In this document: piece after piece, positions 13,799 through 23,424 of the stretch
How the letters are laid out: each line of letters opens with the position of its first letter
Numbering within the stretch: the first letter of the stretch is position 1
DNA from: Ruminococcus sp.
GTDB lineage: Bacteria > Bacillota > Clostridia > Oscillospirales > Ruminococcaceae
DNA length: 33,687 nucleotides
Assembly (NCBI GenBank): GCA_030531185.1
Contig: JAUNOG010000010.1
Coordinates: 1 to 33,687, forward strand
Direction: 5' to 3'
Notes under the pieces: model-generated
Databases searched by the model: none
The model's input: the letters and a program-made list of their open reading frames with translations, nothing else
Told to the model about the DNA's origin: nothing
Translations under genes and position numbers: made by a program

Positions 13799-15133
13799 TT
13801 GAAAAGGCTGAAAATGGCTGCTGTCTGCTTGTGCGGACTGGTTCTCGGAGGGTGTTCGGCTGTTAGCTTTACGGTTGACGGACTGCTTAACGCGCCTAAG
13901 CTTACTGAGGAGCAGACCGAGATACATCAGGCTCTTATTGCCAGCGTCGGCAGCAATATCACTCTGAAATATCCCAAAAGCGGAGATAACCGTTCGGCTT
14001 ACGTTATTGCCAATATCGACAATGAGCCGGACAACGAGGCGCTGGTGTTTTATGAATACAATTCGGGCGACATAGGCGACGACGGTCTGCGGGTAAACGT
14101 TCTTGACAAGGACGAAAACGGCAAATGGTATTCCGTCAAGGAGCTTGCGGGTGCGGGCACAGACGTTGACAGAGTTATCATTTCTCCTATGGGTGACTAC
14201 AACCGGATAGACGTGCTTGTGGGCTATCAGACTATTACCAGCGAGGACAGAACTCTGGAAATTTACAGCTACCGCGACGGAGATTTCAAACGCGTGGGAC
14301 TTGATACATACTCTGTGCTGGAGACGATCGATATTAATTCCGACGGGTACAACGAGCTTATTACCATTGAAAGAAGTACCAATGCGGAGACAGGTGCTGT
14401 GACGGCGAAAGCGTCCCTGCTTTATATTGACGACGGAGAGATCGTCAAAGAGGACGGTATAGATATGTGCTCCAACGTGGTTTCGTACGCGTCGTCGGTC
14501 ACGGGATTGCTGAATAAGGAGCACGAGGCGATTTTTATAGACGGCGTCAACGCGGACGGCAATTTGCAGACAGAGATAGTTTATTACAGATATTCAAGTC
14601 TTCAGAACCCTATGCAGATAAGCTCCGATAAGCTGCTGCCCAGATGTACCCGTCCTGCGGGATATTACAGCGCGGACGTGGACGGCGACGGCATTGTGGA
14701 AATTCCGTATACTCAGCCTATGACTGGCTATGAAAATGCAATTTCGGACGAAATGGTCTATCTTACAAGCTGGAATGTCTATGAGGATTTTTTCAGCCTT
14801 AATGAAAAGTACAGAGGCTATTATGCGTTGTCCGACGGATATTTCTTCTCATTCCCCAACCGCTGGAGAGATCTGGTGACTGTCAAACGCGATACCGATA
14901 CGGGCGAGACGGTTTTCTATAAATACGGCGGCGATATCAACAGTCCTATGGAGGAGGTAATGAGAATTGCGGTGTCCTCCAAAAATATGTCGGACGATTT
15001 TATAAACGACGGATATACCGTTATTGACAGCAAGGGACAGTTGGATTATATGGTAAAGCTGCCTGCGGATAAAAGAGAACAGCTTATTCTCACCATTGAC
15101 GAGGTGCAGAATAATTTCTATATTGTTGAGTAA
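13799..15133 (+). CDS. Lipoprotein with Asp-rich FG-GAP/VCBS-like loops, operon with two-component system
   Basis: A 444-residue exported lipoprotein: a short basic N-terminus, a hydrophobic stretch and the lipobox LVLGGC. The body contains several calcium-loop-like segments, NIDNEPDNEA, DINSDGYNE and DVDGDGIVE, as in FG-GAP/VCBS beta-propeller repeats, though repeats are too degenerate to count by eye. TTG is the start, with GGAG seven bases upstream. It is followed 35 bases later by a response regulator and then a histidine kinase, so it may present a ligand or state to that kinase at the membrane. That link is inferred from position. No enzymatic motif is seen. Confidence 0.8.
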   Translation: MKRLKMAAVCLCGLVLGGCSAVSFTVDGLLNAPKLTEEQTEIHQALIASVGSNITLKYPKSGDNRSAYVIANIDNEPDNEALVFYEYNSGDIGDDGLRVNVLDKDENGKWYSVKELAGAGTDVDRVIISPMGDYNRIDVLVGYQTITSEDRTLEIYSYRDGDFKRVGLDTYSVLETIDINSDGYNELITIERSTNAETGAVTAKASLLYIDDGEIVKEDGIDMCSNVVSYASSVTGLLNKEHEAIFIDGVNADGNLQTEIVYYRYSSLQNPMQISSDKLLPRCTRPAGYYSADVDGDGIVEIPYTQPMTGYENAISDEMVYLTSWNVYEDFFSLNEKYRGYYALSDGYFFSFPNRWRDLVTVKRDTDTGETVFYKYGGDINSPMEEVMRIAVSSKNMSDDFINDGYTVIDSKGQLDYMVKLPADKREQLILTIDEVQNNFYIVE

Positions 15134-15168
15134 TATTTACGTGAAGATTTCAGAGAGGAGAGCTGATT

Positions 15169-15873
15169 ATGAAAAAGGTACTTGTGTGCGAAGACGAGGA
15201 TTCTATCCGTGAATTTGTGGTGCTTAATCTTGCAAGGAGCGGCTACGAGGTAGTGGATGTAAACTGCGGCGAGGATGCTCTTAAAGCTTACGACGAAAAC
15301 GAGGGCGCGTTCGACGTGGCTCTTCTGGATATTATGATGCCCGGGATAGACGGTATGCAGGTATGCAAGAAGATACGTGAAAAGAGCAATTCCATTGGCA
15401 TTATTATGCTGTCTGCAAAAAGCCAGGAAATGGACAAGATATCCTGCCTGATGAGCGGAGCGGACGATTATATAACAAAGCCGTTTTCCATTTCGGAGCT
15501 TATTGCGAGAGTCGACGCCGTATGCAGGCGCGTAAGCCGCTCAAGCTCCAAGCCTGAGGAGTCGTCCATTATTGTTTCGGGACCCTTTACTCTTAATCTT
15601 AAGAGCAGAACGGTTTTTAAAAACGGAGTGCAGATTGACCTTACTCAGGTAGAGTATCAGATAATGGAATATTTCTTTAAAAATCAGAATACGGCTCTTG
15701 ACCGTTCCAGTATTTTAAATCATATCTGGGGTGAGAGCTACTACGGCGACGACAAGATAGTAGACGTAAATATCAGAAGGATCAGAATGAAAATTGAGGA
15801 CGAGCCTTCAAATCCCAAGTATATTTTGACTATCTGGGGCTTTGGCTATAAGTGGTCGGGCGGAAATTCATAA
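15169..15873 (+). CDS. OmpR/PhoB-family response regulator
   Basis: A 234-residue regulator. The receiver domain (about 1-118) has acidic residues Asp9 and Asp11, phospho-acceptor Asp54 in LLDIMMP, Ser/Thr switch in MLSAKS and Lys104 in TKPFS. A winged-helix DNA-binding domain follows (about 135-232) with VEYQIMEYF, VDVNIRRIRMKIE and the terminal WGFGYKW. AGGAGAG precedes the ATG. The cognate kinase gene starts 20 bases after its stop. The conserved partner role is to bind direct repeats at target promoters when phosphorylated; the targets are unknown, and the palindrome at 13599-13624 is not the usual direct-repeat type. Confidence 0.93.
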   Translation: MKKVLVCEDEDSIREFVVLNLARSGYEVVDVNCGEDALKAYDENEGAFDVALLDIMMPGIDGMQVCKKIREKSNSIGIIMLSAKSQEMDKISCLMSGADDYITKPFSISELIARVDAVCRRVSRSSSKPEESSIIVSGPFTLNLKSRTVFKNGVQIDLTQVEYQIMEYFFKNQNTALDRSSILNHIWGESYYGDDKIVDVNIRRIRMKIEDEPSNPKYILTIWGFGYKWSGGNS

Positions 15874-15892
15874 CAGGATTGGAGAATTGGCT

Positions 15893-17479
15893 TTGAGCAA
15901 TTCGGGCAAAAAACACAGACGGGTAAGTCACAGCATAACAAGGCATTGGCTGAGAAACAGTCTGGGCGTGGTTGCGCTGATACTGGTAGTTATAGAGGTG
16001 CTGCTGATCTTCATTGTAAGGAATTATTATTACAGCTCCGCTAAGCAGTATGTGACCTCGAAAATGAATGTGGTCACTGCGGCTGTGCTTAATTCCTCGG
16101 ATGATACCACAAACTATAATTCTGAGATACGCAGTCTTGTGGAAAACTACGATGAAAAGGATAAGATCGAGCTTATGGCGATAACCGCCGACGGCGGCGT
16201 TGACGTTACCTCGTCGGGATTTTCGCCGCCGCAGGGAGATAATATGAGCGACTATGAGGAGGCAAAGAAGTCCTCCTCGGGACTTGCGACGCAGATATAC
16301 GATCTTGCTACAGGTGAAAAGGTCATTGCCGTTACTGCTGTCATTTCACCCAAGGGCTGCGAATACGAGGCGCTGAGAATGCTGTCCTCTATGAAAAATG
16401 TGGATAATCAGATATGGGTGATATCGCTGATAATTACGGTCATTGCCGCGGCGATTATCCTGCTGGTTATGTTTACGGGACTGTTTTTTATCAAGTCCAT
16501 TGTAATACCTATACGGAGCATTGCGGACATTACTCACAATTACGCCAAGGGAGATTTTTCCAAGCGTATTGAAAAGGAGTCGGAGGACGAGCTGGGCGAG
16601 CTTTGCGACTCTATAAACAATATGGCGGAGGAGCTTTCCAACACCGAGCAGATGAAAAACGAGTTTATTTCCTCCGTTTCCCACGAGCTGAGAACTCCGC
16701 TTACTGCCATCAAGGGCTGGACTGAGACTGTTGCCGCAATGTACGGCGACGTGGAGACCTTTAAAAAGGGTATGCGCGTTATCAACAGCGAGACTGAAAG
16801 ACTTTCCCAAATGGTTGAGGAGCTTCTGGACTTCTCCAGAATTCAGGATAACAGACTTACGCTTATTATGGACACTATAGATATTCTCGCCGAGCTTGGT
16901 GAGACTGTGCTTATCTATCAGGAGCGCGCGAAGGTGCTGGGGATAACTCTTAATTATTTTGAACCTAAAATGCTGCCTTTTGTGTATGGCGATAAGAACA
17001 GACTGAGACAGGTGTTTATAAATATTGTTGATAATGCCATAAAGTATTCCGACAAAGGCGATACAGTTTCGGTCGAGGCTTATGAGGAGGATAATGAGAT
17101 ATGCATTTCCGTTTCGGATACGGGTATCGGTATTTCCAAGGAGGATCTGCCTAAGATAAAGCAGAAGTTCTTCAAGGCAAATCACACAAGGCGAGGTTCG
17201 GGTATCGGTCTTGCGGTCGCGGACGAGATAATCCAGCGTCACGGCGGTACGCTGTCTATAAACAGCGAGGAGAACGTGGGAACTACGGTCATGATAACTC
17301 TGCCTTGTATCGAGCATAAGGAAAATCCCGAAAATCAGGCTACGGTTGACGTAGAGCTTATCTCTACGGACCCCGACGCACCTGTAAACTATTCTGCCGA
17401 GGCGGATAAAACGGCTGAAAATAAGGAAAAGGAAGATAGTTTCATAGTTAATGAAAGGAACGAAGCTGATGAGCAGTAA
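15893..17479 (+). CDS. Membrane sensor histidine kinase
   Basis: A 528-residue kinase when started at TTG 15893, which has GGAG eight bases upstream; longer in-frame TTG starts lie inside the regulator gene. Layout: transmembrane helix (about 21-42), extracytoplasmic sensor (about 43-172), second helix (about 173-203), HAMP linker, HisKA with SVSHELRTPL and phospho-acceptor His264, then HATPase with NIVDNAIKYSD, SDTGIGI and GSGIGLAVAD. An acidic, low-complexity tail of about 60 residues follows the ATPase domain. It pairs with the regulator upstream. Overall architecture is PhoR-like. Its end overlaps yqhQ by 11 bases. Confidence 0.93.
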   Translation: MSNSGKKHRRVSHSITRHWLRNSLGVVALILVVIEVLLIFIVRNYYYSSAKQYVTSKMNVVTAAVLNSSDDTTNYNSEIRSLVENYDEKDKIELMAITADGGVDVTSSGFSPPQGDNMSDYEEAKKSSSGLATQIYDLATGEKVIAVTAVISPKGCEYEALRMLSSMKNVDNQIWVISLIITVIAAAIILLVMFTGLFFIKSIVIPIRSIADITHNYAKGDFSKRIEKESEDELGELCDSINNMAEELSNTEQMKNEFISSVSHELRTPLTAIKGWTETVAAMYGDVETFKKGMRVINSETERLSQMVEELLDFSRIQDNRLTLIMDTIDILAELGETVLIYQERAKVLGITLNYFEPKMLPFVYGDKNRLRQVFINIVDNAIKYSDKGDTVSVEAYEEDNEICISVSDTGIGISKEDLPKIKQKFFKANHTRRGSGIGLAVADEIIQRHGGTLSINSEENVGTTVMITLPCIEHKENPENQATVDVELISTDPDAPVNYSAEADKTAENKEKEDSFIVNERNEADEQ

Positions 17480-18437
17480 TTCTCAGGAAAATTTACCTAA
17501 AGAGAAGTTTAAGTCCAAAATAGGCGGACAGGCTGTTATCGAGGGCGTTATGATGAGGGGCATAGACAAGGCGTCTATGGCTAACAGAATGCCCGACGGT
17601 ACGATAGATCTGGAAATATGGGACATAAAAAGCAATAATGTATGGTACAGAAAATGCCCTTTTATCAGAGGGATTTTCAGCTTTTTGACTTCAATGATAG
17701 ACGGCTACAAATGCATTACACGCTCCGCCGATAAGCAGATGACAGACGATGACGACGAGGAGCTTACAAAATTTGAGGTATGGCTCAACGAGAAACTGGG
17801 AGATAAGCTTATGCCTGTAATTTCAGGCATTGCAATGGTTCTTGGCGTAGCGCTTGCTCTGTTTTTGTTTATGTGGGTGCCCTCCGCACTTATCAAGCTT
17901 GTGGATACATATATTGTCCCGCTGAGTGCAGTCGTGAAAAATATCATAGAGGGACTTTTGAAGATCGCGATTTTCATAGCGTATACCTCCGCAACTTCGC
18001 TTATGAAGGATATGCGGCGGCTTTACGAGTATCATGGCGCGGAGCATAAGACCATTGCCTGCTATGAGCACGGAGAGGAGCTTACTCCCGAAAACGTTAA
18101 GAAGTTCACTCGTTTTCACCCTCGCTGCGGTACAAGCTTTATTTTTCTTGTGCTGTTTATCAGTATTTTCGTTAATACGATATTCAGGGTTTCTTGGGCG
18201 AATGTACTGCTGAGAGTGGTCATAAAGGTTGCTTTGCTTCCTGTTGTAACGGGAATTGCCTATGAGCTTATCAGACTTGCGGGCAGATATGACAATCTTG
18301 CAACGAAAATAATTTCCGCTCCGGGACTGTGGATACAGCGTATCACTACAAGAGAGCCGGAGACGGACGAGATAGAATGCGCTATTTCAGCGTTAAAGGC
18401 TGTAATCCCTGAAAATAAGGAAGATGACGTATGGTAA
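17469..18437 (+). CDS. yqhQ: DUF1385 membrane protein YqhQ
   Basis: A 322-residue protein of the DUF1385/YqhQ family: GGQAVIEGVMMRG near the N-terminus, YHGAEHKTIACYE in the centre and FHPRCGTSFIF after it, with about four hydrophobic segments (two at about 120-150, two at about 225-280). The ATG at 17469 is chosen because AAAGGAA lies eight bases upstream; ATG 17451 is in frame but lacks a site. It overlaps the kinase gene by 11 bases and prmC by seven. The HGAEHK and HPRCGT motifs look like a metal or catalytic site; the function is not established. Adjacency of yqhQ and prmC is common in Firmicutes. Confidence 0.9.
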   Translation: MSSNSQENLPKEKFKSKIGGQAVIEGVMMRGIDKASMANRMPDGTIDLEIWDIKSNNVWYRKCPFIRGIFSFLTSMIDGYKCITRSADKQMTDDDDEELTKFEVWLNEKLGDKLMPVISGIAMVLGVALALFLFMWVPSALIKLVDTYIVPLSAVVKNIIEGLLKIAIFIAYTSATSLMKDMRRLYEYHGAEHKTIACYEHGEELTPENVKKFTRFHPRCGTSFIFLVLFISIFVNTIFRVSWANVLLRVVIKVALLPVVTGIAYELIRLAGRYDNLATKIISAPGLWIQRITTREPETDEIECAISALKAVIPENKEDDVW

Positions 18438-19294
18438 ATACATATAGAGAACTGCTTGCTCAGGGCGAGGAAAAGCTGAGAAAGGCTAAAGTCGAGGACG
18501 TAAAGCTCAACGCCGCAGAACTGCTTGCCAAGGCTATGGAAAGCGACTGCCGCGGCGCGGATTTTTCCGTAAGTCTTGACGATAAGGCGGAAAAGCCGGT
18601 ATGCGACAGCTTTAACGCAATGATAGAAAGACGTATTAACGGCGAGCCTTTGCAGTATCTTATCGGCGAGTGGGAGTTCTACGGACTTACTTTAAAGGTC
18701 GGCGCGGGAACGCTCATTCCGAGACAGGATACCGAGACTATCGTGGATTTGGTTATAGATAAGTACAGAAATTCGGACAGCTTGAGCGTGATCGATCTGT
18801 GCTCGGGCACGGGCTGTATAGGTATCGCGCTGGAGAAAAATCTCAGGTGCGATAAGGTTTTCTGCGTTGAAAAGTCCGAAAAAGCGGCGGAATATCTGAA
18901 AGAAAATCTGAGGCTTAACGGTTCTCGGGCGGAGCTTATTTTGGGAGACGTCCTTGACGAAAAAGTCCTTGAAAAGCTTTCTCAGGCTGATATTATTGTC
19001 TGCAATCCTCCTTATCTTACTAAGGAGGATATGGAAAATCTCCAGAAAGAGGTGTCCTTTGAGCCTGCTGAGGCTCTTTTCGGCGGCGAGGACGGGCTGG
19101 ACTTCTATCGCAGTATTACGAGAATTTGGAAAAGCAAGCTTAAGGACGGCGGTATGCTGATCTATGAGATCGGCATTGGACAGGAGGACGAAGTAATGAG
19201 AATGCTTATTCAGCACGGCTTTGAGAATGTCCGCTGCCGTAAGGATCTATGCGGTATTAACCGCTGTGTTTTTGGCTTTTACAGCCAAAATTAG
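18431..19294 (+). CDS. prmC: Peptide chain release factor N5-glutamine methyltransferase PrmC
   Basis: A 287-residue methyltransferase that modifies the GGQ glutamine of RF1/RF2 with S-adenosylmethionine. A helical N-terminal domain is followed by the conserved RRINGEPLQYL and LIPRQDTETIV segments, the SAM motif DLCSGTGCIGIAL and the catalytic NPPY motif (in IIVCNPPYLT). The ATG overlaps the yqhQ stop by seven bases. prfA, its usual neighbour, is not present here. It is last in the operon that begins at 13666 or 13799. Confidence 0.95.
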   Translation: MVNTYRELLAQGEEKLRKAKVEDVKLNAAELLAKAMESDCRGADFSVSLDDKAEKPVCDSFNAMIERRINGEPLQYLIGEWEFYGLTLKVGAGTLIPRQDTETIVDLVIDKYRNSDSLSVIDLCSGTGCIGIALEKNLRCDKVFCVEKSEKAAEYLKENLRLNGSRAELILGDVLDEKVLEKLSQADIIVCNPPYLTKEDMENLQKEVSFEPAEALFGGEDGLDFYRSITRIWKSKLKDGGMLIYEIGIGQEDEVMRMLIQHGFENVRCRKDLCGINRCVFGFYSQN

Positions 19295-19299
19295 CCAAG

Positions 19300-19371
19300 T
19301 GTACGCTTAATTGTACAGAAATCAAAATTTGCTTTGCAGTCCAGACAAATGGACAGTTAGTATGTTATAAT
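19300..19371 (+). promoter_or_regulatory. recA upstream region: two inverted repeats and a -10 box
   Basis: TGTAC (19300-19304) and GTACA (19313-19317) form an inverted repeat with eight bases between. GTCCA (19339-19343) and TGGAC (19350-19354) form a second one covering the expected -35 zone of the TATAAT at 19366-19371; the -35 itself is poor, which suggests an activated or repressed promoter. No standard Bacillus LexA box (GAAC-N4-GTTC) is visible. Confidence 0.5.
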
Positions 19372-19420
19372 ATAAATATAGGGTGAATAACCCATATTTT
19401 AACACGAAAGGAAAATAGAA

Positions 19421-20653
19421 ATGGCTATTGACAAGAAGAAAAAGGACAGTGTTAAGCCTGTCGTAAAGATCACAGACGCAGAGGAAAAGAAAAAGGCTCT
19501 GGCTACGGCTATAGCGTACATAGAAAAGCAGTTCGGCAAGGGCGCGATTATGAAGCTCGGCGACGCTAAGGCTATGGATATCGAGGCAATTCCTACCGGT
19601 TCAATGACGCTGGATATCGCTCTGGGTATCGGCGGCGTTCCGAGAGGAAGAATTATCGAGATATACGGACCCGAGTCCTCGGGTAAGACGACCGTTGCGC
19701 TTCACATTATTGCCGAAACTCAGAAAATGGGCGGAGAGGTCGCGTTTATCGACGTTGAACACGCCCTTGATCCTGTTTACGCAAGAAAGCTTGGCGTGGA
19801 CATCGACAATATGCTTGTTTCTCAGCCGGACAGCGGAGAACAGGCTCTTGAGATCGCCGAGGCGCTTGCGCGTTCGGGCGCTGTGGACTGTATAGTTATC
19901 GACTCCGTTGCGGCAATGGTAACAAAGGCTGAGATAGACGGCGAAATGGGCGACACTCACGTAGGACAGCTCGCAAGACTTATGTCGCAGGCTATGAGAA
20001 AGCTTACGTCCGTTATTTCCAAGTCCAATACGACTGCTATATTTATCAATCAGATACGTGAGAAGATAGGCGTTATGTACGGAAATCCCGAGACTACTCC
20101 CGGAGGACGCGCGCTGAAGTTCTATGCTTCCGTAAGAATTGACGTAAGACGCGGAGAGCAGATAAAAGAGGGCGGCGAGGTCATAGGCAACCGTACCAAG
20201 TGCAAGGTAGTAAAGAACAAGGTTGCGCCTCCGTTCAAGGAGTGCGAATTCGATATTCTCTACGGCAAGGGAGTTTCGAGAGTAGGCGAGGTGCTTGATA
20301 TTGCCGTTGAGCTTAATGTCGTTAAAAAGGGCGGAGCGTGGTTCAGCTACAATGATATAAAGCTTGGACAGGGACGTGAAAACGCCAAGCAGTATCTGCT
20401 GGATCACCCCGATGTTATGAAAGAAATAGAGGAAAAAATCAAGGAATTTGACGCCGACGCGGTACTGGCTCCGACAAAGTCCAAGAAGAAGTCAAAGCTT
20501 GAGGAAAAGGCTAACGAGAGCGCAGGAGTTGAGACTGACGATGAGACCGCCGAGACTCAGATCGATCAGGCGGCTGCGGATATTCCTGTTGTAAATCCCG
20601 AGGAGGATTTTGAAGAATTTGCTCCTGTGGATATCAGCGATCTGGGAGACTAA
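19421..20653 (+). CDS. recA: Recombinase RecA
   Basis: A 410-residue RecA. Walker A GPESSGKT at 83-90, Walker B-like IVIDSVAAM, the L1/L2 loop region with [36 protein letters not shown], and the C-terminal domain are all present. It forms filaments on single-stranded DNA for strand exchange and stimulates LexA self-cleavage. The C-terminal tail after about 350 is long and very acidic, longer than in Bacillus RecA. GAAAGGA precedes the ATG. recX follows three bases after its stop. Confidence 0.98.
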   Translation: MAIDKKKKDSVKPVVKITDAEEKKKALATAIAYIEKQFGKGAIMKLGDAKAMDIEAIPTGSMTLDIALGIGGVPRGRIIEIYGPESSGKTTVALHIIAETQKMGGEVAFIDVEHALDPVYARKLGVDIDNMLVSQPDSGEQALEIAEALARSGAVDCIVIDSVAAMVTKAEIDGEMGDTHVGQLARLMSQAMRKLTSVISKSNTTAIFINQIREKIGVMYGNPETTPGGRALKFYASVRIDVRRGEQIKEGGEVIGNRTKCKVVKNKVAPPFKECEFDILYGKGVSRVGEVLDIAVELNVVKKGGAWFSYNDIKLGQGRENAKQYLLDHPDVMKEIEEKIKEFDADAVLAPTKSKKKSKLEEKANESAGVETDDETAETQIDQAAADIPVVNPEEDFEEFAPVDISDLGD

Positions 20654-20656
20654 TAA

Positions 20657-21280
20657 ATGCTGAAAGTTACAAACGTTTCCAAATACAAGGGAATGACCTA
20701 TATGATCGAGTTTGAGGGCAAAGAGCCTGAATTTCTCAATCAGCAGACGGTGAATATGTTCAATCTCAGGGCAGGCGCAAGTCTGCCTTTGTCTGCGTGG
20801 GAGGATATAAAGGCGGAGGAGGAATACCGAAAGGCAAGGGAGCGCGCGCTGTATCTGCTCGATTATAAGGACTATTCCTACGTCGATCTTTTTCATAAGC
20901 TGGAGAAGAATTACAGCGAAGAGACCTGCTACCGTGTAATGGATAAAATGGTGGAAATGGGTACGATAAACGACCGCCGCTACGCCGAGGGGCTTGCAAG
21001 GCATTATGTGGAGGTCAAGAAGTTCGGACGGTACAGGGCTCTGCGTGAAATGCGTCAAAAGGGTCTTACCGCTCAGGTCGCCGAGGAAGCTCTTGAGGAA
21101 TACGACGACACCTATTACGAGCGGCTTTACGAGCTTGTGGAAAGCAAGTACCTCAGATATCTGGACGACGACAAGGGAATAACCAGAACAAAAAATGCGC
21201 TGGTGAGATACGGTTACAGCTATGACCTTATCAAAGAAGTGCTGAGAGATATCGAGGAGGAATACGGCGGAGAGGATTGA
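20657..21280 (+). CDS. recX: RecA regulator RecX
   Basis: A 207-residue helical protein of the RecX family, with the three-helix repeats visible as LLDYKDYSYVDLFHKLEKNY, YAEGLARHYVEVKKFGRYR and the later ALVRYGYSYDLI. RecX modulates RecA filaments. It starts three bases after recA, with GGGAG inside the end of recA, so the two are co-translated. The N-terminal ~60 residues (MLKVTNVSKYKG...) are the small beta-rich extension usual in clostridial RecX. Confidence 0.92.
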   Translation: MLKVTNVSKYKGMTYMIEFEGKEPEFLNQQTVNMFNLRAGASLPLSAWEDIKAEEEYRKARERALYLLDYKDYSYVDLFHKLEKNYSEETCYRVMDKMVEMGTINDRRYAEGLARHYVEVKKFGRYRALREMRQKGLTAQVAEEALEEYDDTYYERLYELVESKYLRYLDDDKGITRTKNALVRYGYSYDLIKEVLRDIEEEYGGED

Positions 21281-21392
21281 TTGTCCGAATGTGCATATTT
21301 CCCTGAAAATCGGCATTTTGCAACGAAATTCCATAAAATACGCAGAATTATTTGATGAAAGATAAAAGTTATGTGAAAAACTCTGAAAAGAC

Positions 21393-21421
21393 TTGACAAA
21401 TCAATACAAAAGTGCGATAAT
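21393..21421 (+). promoter_or_regulatory. Promoter of rimO
   Basis: TTGACA (21393-21398), 17-base spacer, GATAAT (21416-21421). It overlaps an upstream in-frame ATG-like start at 21393, which therefore cannot be the start of rimO. Confidence 0.8.
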
Positions 21422-21470
21422 AAATAAGATTAAGAAATATTTAAGAATTAGCGATTGGAGATTGCATATT

Positions 21471-22802
21471 ATGTCTACAAGAGTTGGAATGGTATCGCTG
21501 GGATGTCCTAAAAATCAGGTGGACGCCGAGCATATGCTTTTTGATTTGAGACAGAACGGCTTTGAGATCGTGGCGGACGCCGCACTTGCCGACGTAGTGG
21601 TAATAAATACCTGCGGCTTTATCGAGTCCGCTAAGCAGGAGGCTATCGACACTATACTTGAATTCTGTACTCTTAAGCAGGAGGGCAGAATTAAGGCTGT
21701 GATTGCCACAGGCTGTCTTGCCGAGCGCTACAAGGACGAAATGATGAAAGAAATTCCCGAGCTTGACGCAGTTATAGGACTTGGCTCAAACGATAAGCTT
21801 GTGGACATTATAAGACAGATATACAGCGACGGTATGCCCGTCTGTGCTTACGGAAATAAGACTGATTTGTCTATGGAGGGCGGAAGAATTATTTCCACTG
21901 AACCCTTTTACGCGTATCTTAAAATTGCGGAGGGCTGTTCAAACTGCTGCACCTACTGCGCTATCCCGTCTATAAGAGGACGTTACCGCAGCCGAAAAAT
22001 GGAGGACGTTATTGCCGAAGCCAAGTGGCTCGCTGAAAACGGAGTTACAGAGCTTGTGGTGGTGGCGCAGGATACTACCCGCTACGGCGAGGATATCTAC
22101 GGAAAATCGATGCTGCCCGAGCTGTTGAAGGAGCTTTGCCGTATCGAGGGCTTTAAGTGGATAAGAACGCTGTACTGCTATCCCGAACGAATTACCGACG
22201 AACTGCTCGATACCATTGCTGCCGAGGATAAGCTGGTCAAGTATCTCGATATGCCAATTCAGCATTGCAGCGGGGATATTCTCAAGGCTATGAACAGATA
22301 CGGGGACAGAAAGTTCCTCACTGAACTGATTAAGAAAATCAGAGAGAAAATTCCCGGTATTATACTCAGAACAACTCTTATCGCGGGTTTCCCGGGCGAG
22401 ACCGAGGAGCAGTTTGAAGAGCTGTGCGAATTTGTAAAGGAAATTCAGTTTGAAAGACTGGGCTGTTTCGCATACTCCCCCGAGGAGGGTACGAAGGCGT
22501 ATGATATGCCTGATCAAATTCATCTTAAAGTTAGAGAACACAGAGCCGATATTATTATGGAAGAGCAAATGGTTATTTCCGACAGACTGAACGAGAAGGC
22601 AATGGGCAAGACCTTCGAGGTGGTATGCGAGGGATTTGACAGATACGCGGAATGCTATTACGGCAGAAGTGCGGCGGACGCTCCCGAAATTGACGGAAAG
22701 ATCTTCTTTGACAGCGATAAAAAAATCAGAGTGGGCGAGTACGTCAAGGTACTTGTGGACGACACACTTGACTATGACCTTATCGGTTCGAGAATAGATT
22801 GA
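21471..22802 (+). CDS. rimO: Ribosomal protein S12 methylthiotransferase RimO
   Basis: A 443-residue radical SAM methylthiotransferase that modifies an Asp of ribosomal protein S12. The N-terminal MTTase domain has Cys12 (SLGCPKN), Cys48 (NTCGF) and Cys82 (TGCLAERY) for one Fe-S cluster. The radical SAM domain has Cys156, Cys160 and Cys163 in GCSNCCTYC. A C-terminal TRAM domain (about 375-443) ends the protein. SLGCPKNxVD and the PIQH motif favour RimO over MiaB. The ATG at 21471 has GGAG ten bases upstream and gives the family-typical start MSTRVGMVSLGC. Confidence 0.95.
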   Translation: MSTRVGMVSLGCPKNQVDAEHMLFDLRQNGFEIVADAALADVVVINTCGFIESAKQEAIDTILEFCTLKQEGRIKAVIATGCLAERYKDEMMKEIPELDAVIGLGSNDKLVDIIRQIYSDGMPVCAYGNKTDLSMEGGRIISTEPFYAYLKIAEGCSNCCTYCAIPSIRGRYRSRKMEDVIAEAKWLAENGVTELVVVAQDTTRYGEDIYGKSMLPELLKELCRIEGFKWIRTLYCYPERITDELLDTIAAEDKLVKYLDMPIQHCSGDILKAMNRYGDRKFLTELIKKIREKIPGIILRTTLIAGFPGETEEQFEELCEFVKEIQFERLGCFAYSPEEGTKAYDMPDQIHLKVREHRADIIMEEQMVISDRLNEKAMGKTFEVVCEGFDRYAECYYGRSAADAPEIDGKIFFDSDKKIRVGEYVKVLVDDTLDYDLIGSRID

Positions 22803-22819
22803 CGGCGGAGGACTGACTA

Positions 22820-23386
22820 ATGAATTTACCCAATAAACTGACTGTAATGAGAGTAGTGCTGATACCGTTCTTTATGTTGTTTGTGCTGCTTTTTAAGATA
22901 CCTTATCATATGGTATGGGCTTTGATAGTTTTTGCTATTGCTTCGATCACGGATTTCCTTGACGGTAAAATCGCAAGAAAAAACAATCTGGTGACTACCT
23001 TCGGTAAATTTCTTGACCCGCTGGCGGATAAGCTTTTGGTTATGACTGCGCTGATATGCTTTGCTTTTGAGCGCTGGATAGACCCTGTTGCAGTTGTCAT
23101 TATTCTTTCAAGAGAATTTATGGTAACAGGACTGAGACTTGTAGTTGCAGGCGAGGGAGTAGTGGTTGCCGCAGGAATTTGGGGAAAGCTGAAAACTGCT
23201 TTCACAATGATCGCGCTTATTGCAATTATGGCGCTGCAGATTTTCTTCCCTGCGCCAAAGGGACAGCCTGATTTCAATATGTTCATTGCAAATGAAGTCC
23301 TGATTTGGATTGCTGTTATACTTACGGTGATCTCGGGCGGAATTTATCTAAAAGCGTACTGGAAGTATATTGACTCCAGTAAGTAA
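22820..23386 (+). CDS. pgsA: CDP-diacylglycerol-glycerol-3-phosphate phosphatidyltransferase
   Basis: A 188-residue integral membrane enzyme making phosphatidylglycerol-phosphate. The CDP-alcohol phosphatidyltransferase signature D-x2-DG-x2-AR-x8-G-x3-D-x3-D is present: DFLDGKIARKN, then GKFLDPLADK. About five hydrophobic segments follow. GGAGG lies just before the ATG, and the gene starts 17 bases after rimO, giving a rimO-pgsA operon, a common Firmicute pairing. PgsA is favoured over other CDP-alcohol transferases by length and the N-terminal NLPNKLTVMR motif. Confidence 0.93.
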   Translation: MNLPNKLTVMRVVLIPFFMLFVLLFKIPYHMVWALIVFAIASITDFLDGKIARKNNLVTTFGKFLDPLADKLLVMTALICFAFERWIDPVAVVIILSREFMVTGLRLVVAGEGVVVAAGIWGKLKTAFTMIALIAIMALQIFFPAPKGQPDFNMFIANEVLIWIAVILTVISGGIYLKAYWKYIDSSK

Positions 23387-23424
23387 CTTATGAGCGAATT
23401 TTGCATAGAATAAAATAATATTAC

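Noticed and set aside
16346..17317. 323-codon frame antisense to the histidine kinase
   Set aside because: It mirrors the codon pattern of the kinase gene and shows no recognisable motif.
21393..21470. N-terminal extension of RimO from a start at 21393
   Set aside because: That start lies in the -35 box of the gene's promoter; the ATG at 21471 has a ribosome binding site and the family-typical start.
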